The position numbers and the translations under genes are program-made. From Muricea muricata (lineage: Eukaryota; Cnidaria; Anthozoa; Malacalcyonacea; Plexauridae), in the NCBI GenBank assembly GCA_963855995.1, contig OY979724.1, positions 3,258,858 to 3,322,857 on the forward strand: a DNA stretch of 64,000 nucleotides. The letters run 5' to 3'. Under the pieces are notes generated by a model, which was not told the origin of the DNA, made no database searches, and saw only the letters and a list, made by a program, of their open reading frames with translations. Below are positions 37,020 through 48,500 of the stretch, in pieces (positions within the stretch are counted from its first letter, which is position 1; every line of letters starts with the position of its first letter).

Positions 37020-38860
37020 GGTGACACAAATGGTAAAAGGTAATTAGTATAGAATCCTGGTGGTCAGAATTAAAGTTGAATAACTAAGCTGAATTTAAGT
37101 GGATTTTGTCTGGAAAACGGTTAGATTAAGTTAGTCATTAATGTCTTTCGTCGAGAGCAACCGGTTAAAGAATCGGATATAAGTCTATGATATTTATTAA
37201 CTTTCCGACAAAGGGCCTTGAAGGGCTTTCGCTTAAAGCGCTCGAAACGGGGTTGTATAAAGGTTTTATGTTATGGAGGTTGCACAATATTCGATTACAA
37301 AACTAATATATGCTGCTCATTGGATATTAGTTCAGACAATTGGCAAAATTTAGGGGTTGTGCTTGAAGCAACTGGAGGAAAGAGAGTTTTTCTCTATTTC
37401 CTAAGGTTCTCTTCCAGGCAACCGTGCTCAACCACCAGGATTTGCCTGCTTTAACATAGGTTATTATAATTATAGTGCATGATTTACCACAGTATGTACA
37501 TGTGTTGAAGTCATTCAGTAACATTACTCAGGAATGTCTCGAGTGATATAAGATGGAAGTAATTCAGGCTTGGTAAAAATTAAATAAGAAATGTGAGAAA
37601 TACATGCATAGTTATACTCCTCATCAAATTAGGTCATTACACACCAGGACGTAATGTTAATTAATAACCTTCATACACATAGCTACTCCTCAAATGCACG
37701 ACATACGTACATTCTTGCATAAATCATGTTAAAAACAGTCACATAAATATGCATTGCTACTCTTAAAATGCACGTATCAAGAACATATAGTGATGATGTA
37801 AAATGAAATAACAAAATGAAAATGCACGCGCAGAAACCAAGCCTGGTAGAAAAGAAAGGACTATTGAAATGATATAGAGGAGTGAATGGCAAACATGGCG
37901 GATTTTGATGAATAAAAAAGTAAAACAGCAATGACTGCGCGGCATCCATGAACTTCTATATATTAACATTTCAATAACGACAGAGGTCGCTTATATTGAA
38001 TTTGATATATGCTGATATTCTGTCGTAGGTTTTTATATTTGGCATTATAAACCCTTCAAACAAGTTTGAGCTATCATTTTGATTTTGTGCTCTCCTTGCT
38101 TGTATAAATTTGATTATAACTGAAAAAATTGCATTACTAAAATGAACATGACATTATAATCTGATTAAAAAATCAACGCCATCACTGGCAAAAAAATAGT
38201 AGGATTAAACTTATGAAGGGTTTATAAGGTTTGTTGGAGATAAGGTCATAGACTGGCTGTTGGTATATAATTTTAGAAAACGTTAACGAAATACCTCTTA
38301 TATTTCAATCCAGTTGATTCATTTTGTATTCTTTTTGAGAAAATTCGAATCAAACTTGACAAATTCAGAAACAACAAAACCCAACAAGAAAGATACCTAA
38401 CCTTATTTTGTTACAAAAAGAGTCAGAAATGCAAGATATCATTTTACTTTGGCAAGCAATGTCTCATATGATATGACCTCATTAGACAAATCTCCTCAAA
38501 CCGAAAAATTCCTTGAGCATGACTACGTTACTGACTGACTTACATGTCCATACGTTAATGACTGATGAACAATTTAAGTCATTACTTGCGTTCGGTCTGT
38601 ATATCTAATGACTTTCAGGATTGCTGAAAGGGTAAAAAAATTAAACGCAAGCGTACGTTCAATGAACGTATGGGGTCAACAGGGAAAAAGGGAATTGAAA
38701 TTAAGATGAACAACAAGGGTCTGAAAGGGTAGAATGGGCATAAAGCAAGGTGCATGAAAAAAGGTGTACATCAATAGTTTAATAATGAATGGAGGAGCTT
38801 CTGATTGAGAAAAATGGGACTACCTGAAAATGAATGTAAAAGCTTCTGAGAAAAGGTCCT
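37020..38860. other. AT-rich spacer, weak repeats only
   Basis: No coding signal. The phrase AATCCTGGTGGTCAGAATTA at about 37052 echoes the segmental repeat at 38941 and 44150. ATTAGGTCATTAC-type and AATGCACG short repeats occur near 37630-37770. Confidence 0.45.
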
Positions 38861-39420
38861 TTGTCGGGAAGTTACAGGTAGTTGTATGTTTCTCAATCAA
38901 GTATAGCTTTCTTTTTATTGCGGCTAATTACACCTTTCAGAAGAATCTTGGTGGTGAGGGTTAAAGCTGAGTAATGTCAACACGACTTAAGCAGTTCAAT
39001 TTTTACCACCAAATTTTCATTAGAATTACAAAGAGCATACCATTTCGTTGATGAACAATTTTGAAAGAACAAATTACGTTACTCAGCTTTAATCTTAAGC
39101 TTATTTTGATTTTTGAACAAAAATGCATGTTAGCAGTGCATGAATTAGGAGTGCATGTTATAATGTAAGCGGTACAAATGGTACCTAGGTTAAGTTTCAG
39201 GTACGCGAGTGTTGGACACAGAAGGATTGGTGGACGTCTTTTTTGGTAACGTATATGGGCCCGGGTGGGGGCCCCAACCCTTAAGTCCCAATTCGGTCGG
39301 GTACTAACATTGCCTTTCAGGTTTCGACAACGACAGTTCATCGTCAGGTGATCAGAATCGAAAAATACTTAGAGATCAGTTAGGATTTTTATAACTATAA
39401 AATACATGACTTAAAAAACT
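38860..39420 (+). repeat. segmental duplication, part 1 copy 1
   Basis: GGTCCTTTGTCGGGAAGTTA, AGAATCTTGGTGGTGAGGGT, GTAAGCGGTACAAATGGTAC, TTAAGTCCCAATTCGGTCGG and GACAGTTCATCGTCAGGTG recur in the same order and orientation at 44080-44570. Class unknown. Confidence 0.75.
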
Positions 39421-39522
39421 ATGTATGGTCGGTTTCTATTTAGTCGAAACTTTCGTGTTTACGGCGACCGTTAGAACTAAATCGAAACCAGGCTACATTG
39501 CACACACCACCAAGATTAGTGA

Positions 39523-39758
39523 GCTCCATATATATCTGGAGTAGGAATTCTAGTCAGTCGGCCTTAAGAAAGGTAAAGTCAAAGATGGCGGAAATTAAAG
39601 GAGCTATAGGGCGCCAATCTCAGTCCTCTGCGCGGTTAACATAGCAACATATCTCTATTTTGATCGCGCAGAGGATTAAGATTGACGTCTTATAGCTCCT
39701 TTCTACCATCTTCGGCTTTTGCACTGGCTTGAGTTCTTATTCATGGTATATATGGAGC
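39523..39758. mobile_element. palindromic MITE with GCTCCATATATA ends
   Basis: Left GCTCCATATATATCTGGAGT and inverted right ACCATGAATA..-type arm ending CATGGTATATATGGAGC. Inner arms AAGATGGCGG / CCATCTTCGG, AAAGGAGCTATAGG / TTATAGCTCCTTT, CCTCTGCGCG / CGCGCAGAGG. Confidence 0.7.
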
Positions 39759-39775
39759 TTATGCTAACAAGTATA

Positions 39776-40013
39776 TATGGTCAGCACTTGTTTCCATCTA
39801 CCAAAGTCCAAACTGACCGTGTCGTCTATTTGGTAGATAGATAGCGTAAATAATTTTAATATGTAGACTATTTTAGTATAATTAGATAATTATCGATAAT
39901 TTTTGCTTATTAATACGTAATTAGACAAATTAGATATTGCCGGAACACCCTTCGGGGAATATTATAATAATAAATGTAATATGTAGTGTGTATCTCTACA
40001 AGTGCTGACCATA
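39776..40013. mobile_element. 238-bp inverted-repeat element with TATGGTCAGCACTTGT ends
   Basis: Ends TATGGTCAGCACTTGT and ACAAGTGCTGACCATA are exact inverse copies. The interior is AT-rich and unpaired. Confidence 0.65.
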
Positions 40014-40829
40014 GTATTATAGAACGCGGATCAGATATACAGACCATCAGGCTATATGGAATTCTGGGATTAAACAAATATAGAGTAAAAACAAAATGGC
40101 GAATCCGGAAAAAGAACAATAAAATAGAATGTGCGTGTTCGTTTAAGACCAGTTTTCTGAGCCTGAATGTTTCTATGTTGAGTTAAATGTTAGCTCAATA
40201 TAGTATTATTGAAAGTTATATGTAAAAAATATAAAAAAAAAATAGAAAAAAAGAAATCCGTGATTCTTCACATATACTTTCAGAATTCGGCAAACATTAA
40301 TCTTCGACTCAATCCAAGTAAGGAGCACTTCTTGCGTCATTCTTAGGCTGTTGAGAAAAACAAAATTATTATTTATCCGGCGTATAAGCTACACCATACA
40401 GGCATACTGTCTTTGAAAAAAAAATAGACGGAAAAAAAAATGACACAAATTTACTGACATCAACAACAAATAGCAACAGAAGAGAAGCCATATGACCCAA
40501 CCCTGATCATCTAACAAACCGATGCAAGACCTCCTCATACCAGGTACCCTGTAAATGGTCTATACGTATGTACTATTTCTGTATGTAATGTGTTGTTTTT
40601 TCATTGGCAAATTTATATAAATAAATAAATAGATAAATAATTGCATGTATCGAGGGTTTTTACCGTAATTAAGGCCTGACAATTTAAACAATACACAATG
40701 AGGCAAGTCGTCTAGCTAGTATATTGTTTGAATTGCATTCCGCATGACTGAAATGTACGTACAGTATATATAAATCAGGCCTTAGTTTAGGTTTCCCGCG
40801 TTAAAAAAAAAGGGTGGCCATGTTTGGGA

Positions 40830-41100
40830 CCATGCATTTTAGTTCACAAATTACACAAATTCTCATTGGACAGGCCTAAGTATAAAAACTTTGCATCAGT
40901 GATGAATGGTGATCAATGGTTCCAATTTCACCATCCACATCTACACATCAGGCTTAATTTATTGTTTAGTCTGCGTATCAAGCCATAATGATTATCATTT
41001 CTGTAAAAGTTCTTATGCTTGTGCAGTTGTGCAGCCATGAGCGTGTGACCAAATAGGTTTTAATGGTTACCTGGTTAGATTCCTGGTCCACCCGAAGACA
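40830..41100 (+). repeat. segmental duplication, part 2 copy 1
   Basis: ATTCTCATTGGACAGG, AAACTTTGCATCAGTGATGA and GGTTAGATTCCTGGTCCACC recur in order at 45270-45560, as expected if part 1 and part 2 belong to one duplicated block spaced about 5 kb. Confidence 0.65.
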
Positions 41101-42350
41101 AGAATATTATATTGACGTGGAGGTGATGGAGCATAAAATGTGTAATTATCACCTATCATTTATCAATGATATATGATGTTATATAACAAGAAAATATCAA
41201 TACATATAGTGCTGCTAACATTTCCTAAGTTTAATTTAATAACTTTTTTTATAAATAGTTCAGCAACGTTTGTTCGATGATGATTTGACGGGTTTAGCCA
41301 TTCTATGAATGATAAAGAAACTTCAGTCAAAATCTGAAAACGTCAGCTTCAATTTATGTAGCATAATTTTGCATGGTTCTTATAAAAGAAATATATGAAA
41401 CTATTTTGTTTAAGTATTTTCTATCTAATAAGTCATTTGTCTTTATGCAGATAATCCTTATTGACATTTACCCGTGGGTTTTTTGAAGTCAAATTTAGCT
41501 TTGGCGGAAATCATATATATTGGTCAAAGAAGATGCGGGCGTTTGCGGGCTGGACTTTGATTTGAGGGTGAAATTTATAGCACAGTCACAGTTGCACAGT
41601 GCATGCAGTGATACAGTATTTTTTTTTATTTGTGATTTTACAAGATTGCATTGTATTTTGTAAGGCGATATCATAGAATGTGTGATTTCCGTGTATTATC
41701 TATTCAAAGCCATGTTGTACATGGATATGTTGGAAATAAATCTGCAACATTTCCTCTGCAGGTGAAATATATTATATATACCGGTAAAAAACATTAAATG
41801 CTAGAGAATTTATTTTTATACATGTAGGGTATAAAGCATTAGTGGGTCGTAGATATTAGTAATGTAGTATTTGAAATGTCATACATGAAATATCCACACT
41901 ACATATATGTATCTCCAAGGTTTAAAATCTGTATCTTCAATGATTAGCATATACTAAATAAATCAATTGATCCCTATTCAACAACAGGGTGTAGTAGGCT
42001 GGATCTGCTATAAGTGTAGTTAGACAGGCTGTCGTGTTAGGCAGAGTTAAAACCTTTGGCTATCTCTGTGGTCGATGCTGTCTCACTAATATCTTCAGCA
42101 TAATTCTAATCTTCAAATTTTCCACATTAATGCATGCTCAAGGTGCTAGAATAAAATGAACATTATTTTAGCAAATGATTAGTGGCCAAAATTGATCTTG
42201 GGTGGTATATGACATTGGTATACAATTTTCATTTTTATAATTAATTTTATAAACTAGGTCCATGGTTTTGAAGTAGATGCAATATATTCAGTCCAGTTCT
42301 CAAATCATACAGGCACATAAATATGGAAACTATAAAATTCAAATATTTAT
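41100..42350. other. AT-rich non-coding spacer
   Basis: No coding exon, inverted repeat or tandem array recognised on either strand. Confidence 0.5.
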
Positions 42351-43184
42351 GCATCAGGGGCAGGTTGTATAAAAAAGTAGTTAAAGTTAACTGCAGTTAG
42401 CGTTAACTACCCTAGTTAAATCCTTAACCGTAGTTAGTTAACTGCACGACTTAACTGCGTTGCACACAACGCAGTTAGTCGGATAGTTAACTAATCACGT
42501 AGTTAACTTGCGTGGGGCTCGCGTGGTGCAGTTAACATAAATTAAAATGAATTAAGTCTTGTTTATTTAACAGTGGCTAACAAATTCGATTCAAATAATT
42601 GCAGAAGAATGCGCCTGATCTGTGATAAAAGCAATCGTACTTTTTTTCGTACAAATACAAACATTCACCATTATTGAAGAAAGTACTAATTCGTTGGTTT
42701 GTAAATTTCAAATGATTTGTCTGGATCACTGGATGTCACATGTGCTAAATTGTGTAATTTGTTTGTCTGACTCGCTGACTGTATCGGGAGTGCCAAGCAG
42801 ATTTGTGTAAAGATGTTAAAATGTTTATTTTGCAAACATATGCTAATGAAGAAAAGCGAAGTCAAGACATGTACTGGAAATGGATTACTGGATATTTTGG
42901 GACTGGTCATACTGGTCATTGTTTATGGTGGGGGTTACACTGTCACCTATTTAATAATTAAAACAAGCAGTTATCAAACTCATGTCATACTCAGTCATAG
43001 AAGTGGTGAAATACACGTTTGACAACTTAATGGTATCCTTTTGTAAAGTTTTTGGCTATAGGTGGCAGTTTGTTACAGAAACTACTTCAATATTTTAATG
43101 GTTTAATCAGCAAGGTTTTAGCAAGAGACATTTCTCTTTGGTGCAAACCTCCACCATGAATAATGACTGGCCCTTACAGAATCA

Positions 43185-43330
43185 CAGGATGAAAAATTAG
43201 ATTTGCAATACATGTTCAACCCAGTGCCAAAATGCAAATGCTGTGAAAGCAAAACATTTGCTACAGTGCAAATTTGATTATTTGAAACCCATAAATAAAA
43301 TGAAAAACCAGATTCACATTAAATTTGCAC
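43185..43330 (-). repeat. dispersed repeat shared with 19.96 kb (inverse)
   Basis: CAACCCAGTGCCAAAATGCA and TGCTGTGAAAGC match 19960-20065 in reverse. It is inside the Harbinger derivative, so it was either carried by it or inserted into it. Confidence 0.6.
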
Positions 43331-43366
43331 CTGGGTGCAAGCTGCCACTGCTAAAATTATAAGTGT

Positions 43367-43585
43367 TTAGTGATGAGCCTGGTTTCGCTTTGTTAGTGGT
43401 CTCACTTCGCCGTCGATGAGTTGCGCTATAAAAAGCAAAGATTCTCCGCCAAATCTATAGCGTTTTAGGAGTTCTTTATCTGAGAAATCTTCCCAGGGAA
43501 GTTGACAATTAAAAACTCTAAGTAAGAGTTGCCTTTCAGTATTATCTCGCTCATAAAAGTTGTTCACTCTTAATACAGCCGCCAT
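43367..43585 (-). pseudogene. Harbinger transposase N-terminal fragment
   Basis: 72 residues from an ATG. FSDKELLKRYRFGGESLLFI, then AQLI, matches the conserved pre-catalytic region of HARBI1-type transposases, where a phase of the form RRRFRLSRETV-L-I-LI precedes the DDE domain. The catalytic DDE part is missing because the frame stops at 43367 after RNQAHH. It lies inside the 42357-43770 element, oriented inwards from its right end. Recognition is by family pattern, not by a database search. Confidence 0.65.
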
Positions 43586-44079
43586 ATTTAACTAGGTTTT
43601 GAGAAGTTAACTATGCCATTGAGGATAGTTAACTTTAACTACTTTTTAACTGCAGTTAACGCTAACTGCCTTTTTGTACAACCGGCCTAACTACGTGATT
43701 AAAGTTAACCACTATTTAACTACTTTTTGGGTAGTTAAAAAGCAGTTAAGAGCTTTATACAACCAGCCCCTGGTATATAGATATTGAAAAAAACGTGTTG
43801 CTAGAAGCACATATTAAGCACTTTGAGCATGGCGACCATCCAGAAATGCGCTTGATAGGTTTAAAGGTACACGCAAGCAAGCTACTTGCCCGGATCATGG
43901 GCAAAGGGTGCATGTAAATAGAAGGGAAAGGCTGCATGTACTAGCTGTAAATGACTGAAAAATTTAAATTTATATAATCAGTAATTGAATAAAAAATTTC
44001 AAAGGCTTTTAAAAGCTAGGGAAGAGGGATGTGTATGAAGGGTTATGCAACTACCTGAAAAACTAAAAGATAGTTCGGA

Positions 44080-44570
44080 GAGGAGGTCCTTCGTCGGGAA
44101 GTTCCAAGTGGTAGTATAGCTCTCCATGTACACCTCTCTCGTTCAAGAATCTTGGTGGTGAAAGTTAAAGCTAAATAATGCCAACATCTTACTGGTCTAT
44201 AGCTTTTCATTACTTATCAAAGAAACAAAAAGGCATGACATTTACCTGAAATCAAAGTTTCTTTAAAACTATAATTAGCTATAACTTCAAATATTCTGAA
44301 ATTTCAGTGCATAATTAGTATATAATTGTAAGCGGTACAAATGGTACCTAGGGGCAAGTTTCATGTACTCGAGTGTTGGTCACAGAAGGACTGGTGGACT
44401 TCTTTAGTTCTTTTGTTTGTACCGTATATAAGTTGGGGGGGGCCCTTAAGTCCCAGTTCGCTCGGGACTAACGTCTAACGTTGGTTTTCAGGTAACGAGA
44501 GTTCATCATCAGGTGGTTAGCTAGAACTACTGTAAGATCAGGTAGGCTTTTGATTATAAACTGCATGTTT
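44080..44570 (+). repeat. segmental duplication, part 1 copy 2
   Basis: Second copy of 38860-39420, with GGTCCTTCGTCGGGAAGTTC, GTAAGCGGTACAAATGGTAC and AGAGTTCATCATCAGGTGG in the same order, moderately diverged. Confidence 0.75.
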
Positions 44571-45269
44571 TTAGACATTCATTAAGTTCGCATTTCATTT
44601 AGTCGTTCACGGTCGTGACTAACTTATTATTCTCTAAGTTGCTCTGAAAGTATCTCGTCTTACGTGTTTATGATGTAGGCAAATAAACCTTCCCTATAGT
44701 TAGTTTCATTTTTTCCGCATAGTTTTGACTAATTAATGGAAACCAAACATTGCATGACTCATCACCACCAAAATTGCTGTTTCAGAAGTCGAACTTTCCA
44801 TGTGCCAAGTTTAATGCAGATGAGTTAAAGCAAAGGGTTAAATTCATTTGTATTATATCCGGCACATGAAATGTCCGGCTTCTGAAAAAACAAAAGACAG
44901 CGGTGCCAAAAAACAGAAACTTACTGTGCCGGATTGTCAAAAACACAAAATAACGGTGTAACGGTAAAAATGGCGGTGCAGGATGAAATAGGAGATGTTG
45001 ACAGTTTTAAACCGCAGCATTGGTATTTTTAATGTGGAGGTGAGTAAAAAATAGAAAATCGGACAAAGGAAATAATCGAAAAAAGAAAACAAGGAGAAAA
45101 GAAAAAAGAAATAAGAAGACGTCAAGGAAAAAAAGAAAATAAAAGAAAATAGGAGAAAGTGAAAAGGAAAAAAGAAGATGACAAAAAATTGGTGATCTGA
45201 AGGCTTCAGGTAAAAGGGATTTTCTCCGGGTCCACCGGTTCCCGTTGATTCTAGTTGATTGGCCATATT

Positions 45270-45580
45270 TGAGACAATTTTAAATCATAATTCGTACGCA
45301 TTCTCACTGGACAAAAATCTCATGAGTAGGCATTAAATTTTGCATCAGTGATGACACATTGTTAGTGTTCTTTTACTTCTTCAGTTTTCATTAATCTGCA
45401 TACGTACATCGATATTTTATTTTTTCTTAAAATTGTTTTTGGCTTTTACTTTGGATAATAAATGACTTTGATTCATGATAATCATTTACTAGTCATGAAA
45501 CGATGAGTGTAGCTAGCACTGATTTTCATGATCAACCGTCCACAGGTTAGATTCCTGCTTCACTCGAAGACCTATGAAGA
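45270..45580 (+). repeat. segmental duplication, part 2 copy 2
   Basis: ATTCTCACTGGACA, TTTGCATCAGTGATGACA and GGTTAGATTCCTGCTTCACT echo 40830-41100. The purine-rich AAAAGAAGAAAAGG tract at 45050-45185 lies just before. Confidence 0.6.
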
Positions 45581-45599
45581 AAATTGATGACGAATCAAG

Positions 45600-48500
45600 T
45601 GATGTGTGTTAATTAACAATCAACAAGATAACTGCAGCATTGTAAATAATTTATTGCACTTTTTTGCTAAAACGCAAATTCTGTACCGTGACTGATGTAC
45701 ATATCATGTATTAGCAAGCTGATACAAAGGAACTAACGCGAAGGAACTAAATACCTACGGTATAATATTTTTACAGACCTATTAATTGATTTAGGCATGG
45801 ATTTTTTTTTCAAATTGAGTTACGTAACACGAAGAGGAAAGAAATGTAAACATATGTTTTGTTGGACACAAAAACACAAAATTAATGCAGGAATTAATAT
45901 AGATTAAGATAAGAAAATCAGATCAGAAAAAAGATAATCTTTCTTACTTCAATTACCCGACACGAAAGGGTGTAAAAAAGGAAATTTTTTTACTTGTTTT
46001 CCTTATCAGTGAAGCTGAAGAATTGATTAGGATCAAGGAAAATATATCAAATTAATTAATTATTCAAATCTGCTGGTTCTATTATCTCGTGGATGCCAAG
46101 AATGGCAGCAAAAGATATAATAACTTGATCTAAATGCACACGAGTCTTTCCTTGGAAAGGAAATTACCTTCTTAATTTTTTCAATGACAATCATTATTTG
46201 CTTTACAATTGTACATTGTACAAATCTTATAGAGCTGAAATTACAGTGCAGTCTATTTACATCAACTTGCTTTGCCGAGAAGAGCGAGTTATGTACGAGT
46301 CACGCCTAATGATTCAGCAAATTATACTTGCAAAAGAAATTAATTTTGTTAGAATCATTGAACTGTAATACAACAGCAATGCTTACTTATAGTTCAATGT
46401 TTACTTATAGTTCAATGTATCAGGGACGTGCATTTGGATTTAAATTAGACCTGTTTTGTACGTCGCATTTTATTCACGACGTTAGCCATCTCATCACGTT
46501 TGATGCGATTGAGATTTGACGTAAGAATCATGGCTTTAGTCGCATTATTAACACTGATGAAGATCCAAGCATACGTATCGAAAGCTTTGCGATTGTAAAT
46601 TTACGTTGTGTTCCAAAAACGTTATACTGAGAATTGTACTCCTCATGCAAACATACAAGGAACTTATTCGCGTGCACGATGTCTCAAAAAGAGGTAATGG
46701 AGTGCTCTAGCGCCTTCAATACTTAATCCAAAGAAGTAATTCATTCACGGTCGGAACGAGTATAGCTTTTTAGATTTTTAATGATTGAAAAACAATTCAG
46801 CAAATAGGAATCAAATGAAAATTGCCATTCAAAATCGTGTGTTTTCATCGATTAGTCAAAATCCATTAATCACATGCGATGAGAAGCAATTTTTATCTGA
46901 TTCGTGTTTGCTCAATTCTTCCAATTTTATAAAAACGATGGCATTCGAAGACTGGTCTCTCCACCCCTGAAATACTTAATATTTCTGCATGTACCTACGA
47001 TAAACCTATCAAAGCCTGTAAGGAGGGTTGTAAAGGGTATTTCCATTGGCCAGGATCTGACTCCTAAGTCCCTAACAGAAAAAAAATGCGCACAACGCAA
47101 AAGATCAGAGCATTGCAGAATGTTTAGAATGAAAATAAAATTTCGGTTTTCTAACAGAAACTACATCGATAGCCGCCGATCTAAAAATAAGACGTTTCAA
47201 TTTCCGGCTTCCATTTTATTTCGGTTTTGTATTACGATGCACTATCCAGTTTTAATACATATCAATGGATCAGAGCCGCGATCAACTAATATGTGTTCGT
47301 GTGAAATGCTTGATTTTGGTCACGCCGTGAAATGTGATATGTTCTACGCCCGTGAGGCGTCATGGGAATGAAGGCGGTGAAATGAGAATAATCGGTGTCA
47401 AGCTCCTTAACTATGAGTCGATTGTTCAAATAAAAGTAAAAATTCTTCGGAGGTCTTTCAGAGGTCGATACATAATGGAGGATTATACATATTGATGAAA
47501 TAAGATCTAGTTTATCAAAAGAAACGTGATTTAGATCAATAAACAAACGTAGATGTACGTAAACAAACATAAACAAACGTATATGTAGGTAACAACGTGG
47601 ATAAAACGTGAAGCTTTTTTTTAAAACACGTGAATTGTGAAACTACTTTTTACCTCCGCTTTGAAACGTCATCGACACTCTCGCTTTGCCGCCCTCTATA
47701 AACAGCTCCTAAACAAGAGCGTCGATTGGGGGTATGTTCATGTCCTCGTGTACTGCCCGACGAATTTCTTTTGAAATCAGTTCTTATTAGGTATGATTCT
47801 AAAAAAATCGTCGGGCAGAACGCGAATATACGAATGCAACCCTCCCCTTCCCAATTAACGTCTAGTTCTGGCCCTGTGAGAAGCATTTTATCTGTGGGAG
47901 GATTCTCTAGGGATAAAAATGAGCGATAACTTGATTTTTCCTTGCTATCATAATTGCAAAAAAAGCTTAGAATGAACTTTTTGAAAAGTGAAACTACTAC
48001 AAAGATTATACCTAACGTAGTGTACATTGCACCACATCAAATCATTATTATTTGTGGTCCGCCTTCTTTGTGGGATCTGTCATGCTTGTCTTGCTTTACT
48101 CAGCCTTCGTCTGTAAATATAAACAGAAAAACACATTAAGACGCCTACTCCAACCGAATCATTCACTGCTATGCCACTTGTTTTTAATCAAAAAAGTAGC
48201 GTTGAAAGATGCAGTTGAATTAACATGGACAAATGAGCCAAAAAATTAAATTTTAAGCAAAAGACGAGAATTATTTGTAAAGCGAGGAACGACTCTTTTC
48301 AGCTCTGCCGGTTGTCATAGTTTATATAATTAATTTGCTGGTGCGGATAGATTTCAATGAAAAAAATAGGCATAAAAAACAGTACTAACTTCAAAGGTCG
48401 AAAGTAGTGCATATTGCTTCGTATAGCAACTGCGTGGGATATGTCATACGTCTCTTGCTCAGAATGTACGGGAACCACTGAGTATTTCGATAAATCGCCT

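Larger units (their letters stand above)
42357..43770. mobile_element. PIF/Harbinger deletion derivative (1.41 kb)
   Basis: Ends GGGGCAGGTTGTATAAAAAA and TTTATACAACCAGCCCC, with subterminal runs of GTTAACTGCAGTTAGCGTTA and its inverse. It contains a transposase N-terminal fragment near the right end. The 3-bp target duplication could not be matched, so the outermost bases may be degraded. The right end matches the solo fragment at 25559-25671. Confidence 0.8.

Noticed and set aside
39310-39350. Hammerhead-like CTGACGATGAACTG..TCGAAAC on the minus strand
   Set aside because: Stem II can form only about three pairs, and the duplicate at 44.5 kb loses the GAAA box position.
46904-47371. 155-residue plus-strand frame
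   Set aside because: The longest stop-free stretch nearby but with no coding character (clustered rare residues, no domain pattern). Expected by chance in 64 kb.
47650-48027. 125-residue minus-strand frame with an N-terminal hydrophobic stretch
   Set aside because: Composition near background, no family recognised, no promoter or splice support. The terminal part may be repeat-derived.
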